From the NCBI GenBank assembly GCA_012523405.1, contig JAAYIN010000065.1, forward strand, positions 1 through 53,862: a DNA stretch of 53,862 nt, in the 5' to 3' direction. Every line of letters begins with the position of its first letter. Within the stretch, counting starts at the first letter, position 1. Both the position numbers and the translations under genes were made by a program. Below are positions 53,175 through 53,862 of the stretch, piece after piece. This stretch comes from Clostridiales bacterium (GTDB lineage Bacteria > Bacillota > Clostridia > Christensenellales > Aristaeellaceae). The notes below the pieces were generated by a model that ran no database searches, had not been told where the DNA came from, and saw nothing but the letters and a program-made list of their open reading frames with translations.

Positions 53175-53648
53175 CTACTCAGCCACAATCTTCTCGTAAA
53201 AGATGATATCCATTCCTTCTTGAATCGTTTCTTCCTTCCCAGTTGCCGCATATCCCATTTTTTCGTATAAATGGCATAAGCTTCTTTCTTGCTTTATCGT
53301 ATCCAGTTTCCATATGGCAGTATCAGGATACAGAGCTTCCACCTTACGAAGCGCTTGCTGTGCGTACCCTTTCACTTGAAATTCTGGCAAGATATACATA
53401 GGTGAAATTCTTGATTGGTTGCCTTGCAAACTTACTACACCGATCGCTCCAATACGGCAGCCATTGAGCGTTATCAAGTAATAGGTTGTCGATTCTTGCT
53501 CCATACGCGCAGCGACATGTTCAGCTGTCTCTGCCGCAGGGTTTGTTTTTACATCCTGATATTTATCCAACAGATCTCTAAAAGCGGCTACTTGCATGCT
53601 ATGTATTTCACAGCAGTCACTCATATTAGCCATCGTAAGCGAAATCAT
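53175..53648 (-). CDS. GNAT-like acetyltransferase
   Basis: A 157-residue GNAT-fold protein. IGAIGVVSLQG and MYILPEFQVKGYAQQALRKVE (the acetyl-CoA loop Q-V-K-G-Y-A) are followed by CHLYEKMGYAATG. The start is the ATG at 53648, with GGAG 8 bases upstream. A longer reading to 53699 would run into the tuf terminator. It is a single gene between tuf and the lipoprotein gene; the substrate is unknown. Confidence 0.8.
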   Translation of the reverse strand: MISLTMANMSDCCEIHSMQVAAFRDLLDKYQDVKTNPAAETAEHVAARMEQESTTYYLITLNGCRIGAIGVVSLQGNQSRISPMYILPEFQVKGYAQQALRKVEALYPDTAIWKLDTIKQERSLCHLYEKMGYAATGKEETIQEGMDIIFYEKIVAE

Positions 53649-53684
53649 TTGTGCTACTCCAATCATCAGCTTAATGATGTTACA

Positions 53685-53718
53685 AAAACACTCTACCACA
53701 AAAGCAGTAGAGTGTTTT
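53685..53718 (-). terminator. tuf terminator
   Basis: On the minus strand AAAACACTCTAC (53718-53707) pairs with GTAGAGTGTTTT (53696-53685), a 12-bp stem, with five T following. It lies 18 bases past the tuf stop. Confidence 0.85.
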
Positions 53719-53735
53719 CATATCAAAGTTTTACC

Positions 53736-53862
53736 TTACTTAATAACAGTTGCAACAACGCCAGAACCAACTGTGCGGCCACCCTCACGGATAGCGAAGC
53801 GCAGGCCGGGCTCAATAGCGATAGGGGTGATCAAAGTGATCTCCATGTCGATGTTATCGCCA
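53736..53862 (-). CDS. tuf: elongation factor Tu, C-terminal end (partial)
   Basis: The last 42 codons of EF-Tu on the minus strand, running off the window. They read [18 protein letters not shown], then [17 protein letters not shown] and ATVIK-stop, the invariant C terminus of domain III. The stop is TAA. The 5' part is outside the window. Confidence 0.95.
   Translation of the reverse strand, partial: GDNIDMEITLITPIAIEPGLRFAIREGGRTVGSGVVATVIK

Noticed and set aside
53100-53862. tRNA genes near tuf
   Set aside because: I looked for tRNA-like ends and cloverleaf pairing near tuf and saw none; a tRNA scan would be decisive.

Overview
The window looks like a chromosomal segment of an anaerobic, endospore-lineage Firmicute of the class Clostridia. 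Evidence: a SCIFF (ranthipeptide) precursor with its radical-SAM maturase, a valine T-box leader, RNase J, a FeoB-associated Cys-rich protein, an anaerobic NrdG activase, pta-ackA acetate metabolism, RseC, strong AAGGAGG ribosome sites, and several TTG/GTG starts. It is almost entirely vegetative housekeeping sequence; I see no phage, IS element, CRISPR array, rRNA or tRNA gene.

Layout. 1-2100: hairpin-rich intergenic DNA, then ftsH. 2204-8264: one aromatic amino-acid operon on the minus strand, aroF-tyrA-aroB-pheA-aroEK(fused)-aroQ. It has a consensus promoter, a leader with a 31-codon Phe/Tyr-rich peptide and an attenuator, and a terminator at the far end. 8371-10319: rsmI and rsmH, both acting on 16S rRNA C1402. 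10493-13700: valS and a small membrane-protein gene under a T-box. 13740-14505: yceD-rpmF with a consensus promoter. 14525-16814: pta-ackA. 16865-18093: tmcAL with a coupled upstream mini-ORF. 18140-21655: a heterodimeric ABC exporter. 21660-23215: repeat DNA and a YcaQ/AlkX-like DNA glycosylase gene. 23234-28930: a GT1 glycosyltransferase, feoA, feoB, a FeoB-associated protein, nrdG and ansA. 28946-37069: a GNAT gene, then rpoB-rpoC. 37128-39700: rseC and rnj. 39791-41821: a secreted protein gene and htrA. 41955-43645: the SCIFF pair scfA-scfB. 43685-45364: rfbB and a GNAT gene. 45467-52017: a cell-envelope group (secreted duplicated-domain protein, zinc-ribbon/TM/TPR protein, membrane acyltransferase, M29 aminopeptidase). 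52127-53862: ppa, a tiny lipoprotein, a GNAT gene, and the 3' end of tuf.

How it works together. The aro operon makes chorismate precursors and both the Phe and Tyr branches, and its leader appears to sense charged tRNA-Phe and tRNA-Tyr through ribosome stalling. pta-ackA make acetate and ATP, and the divergent tmcAL product uses acetate to modify elongator tRNA-Met. The FeoA/FeoB group and radical-SAM enzymes fit an iron-rich anaerobic lifestyle. The most novel observation is the Tyr/Phe ribosome-mediated attenuator at 8058-8264, a mechanism rarely described for aromatic operons in Firmicutes. Next are the SCIFF precursor with a C-terminal extension and an attenuator before its maturase, and a 37-residue-repeat membrane protein with a cytoplasmic zinc ribbon.
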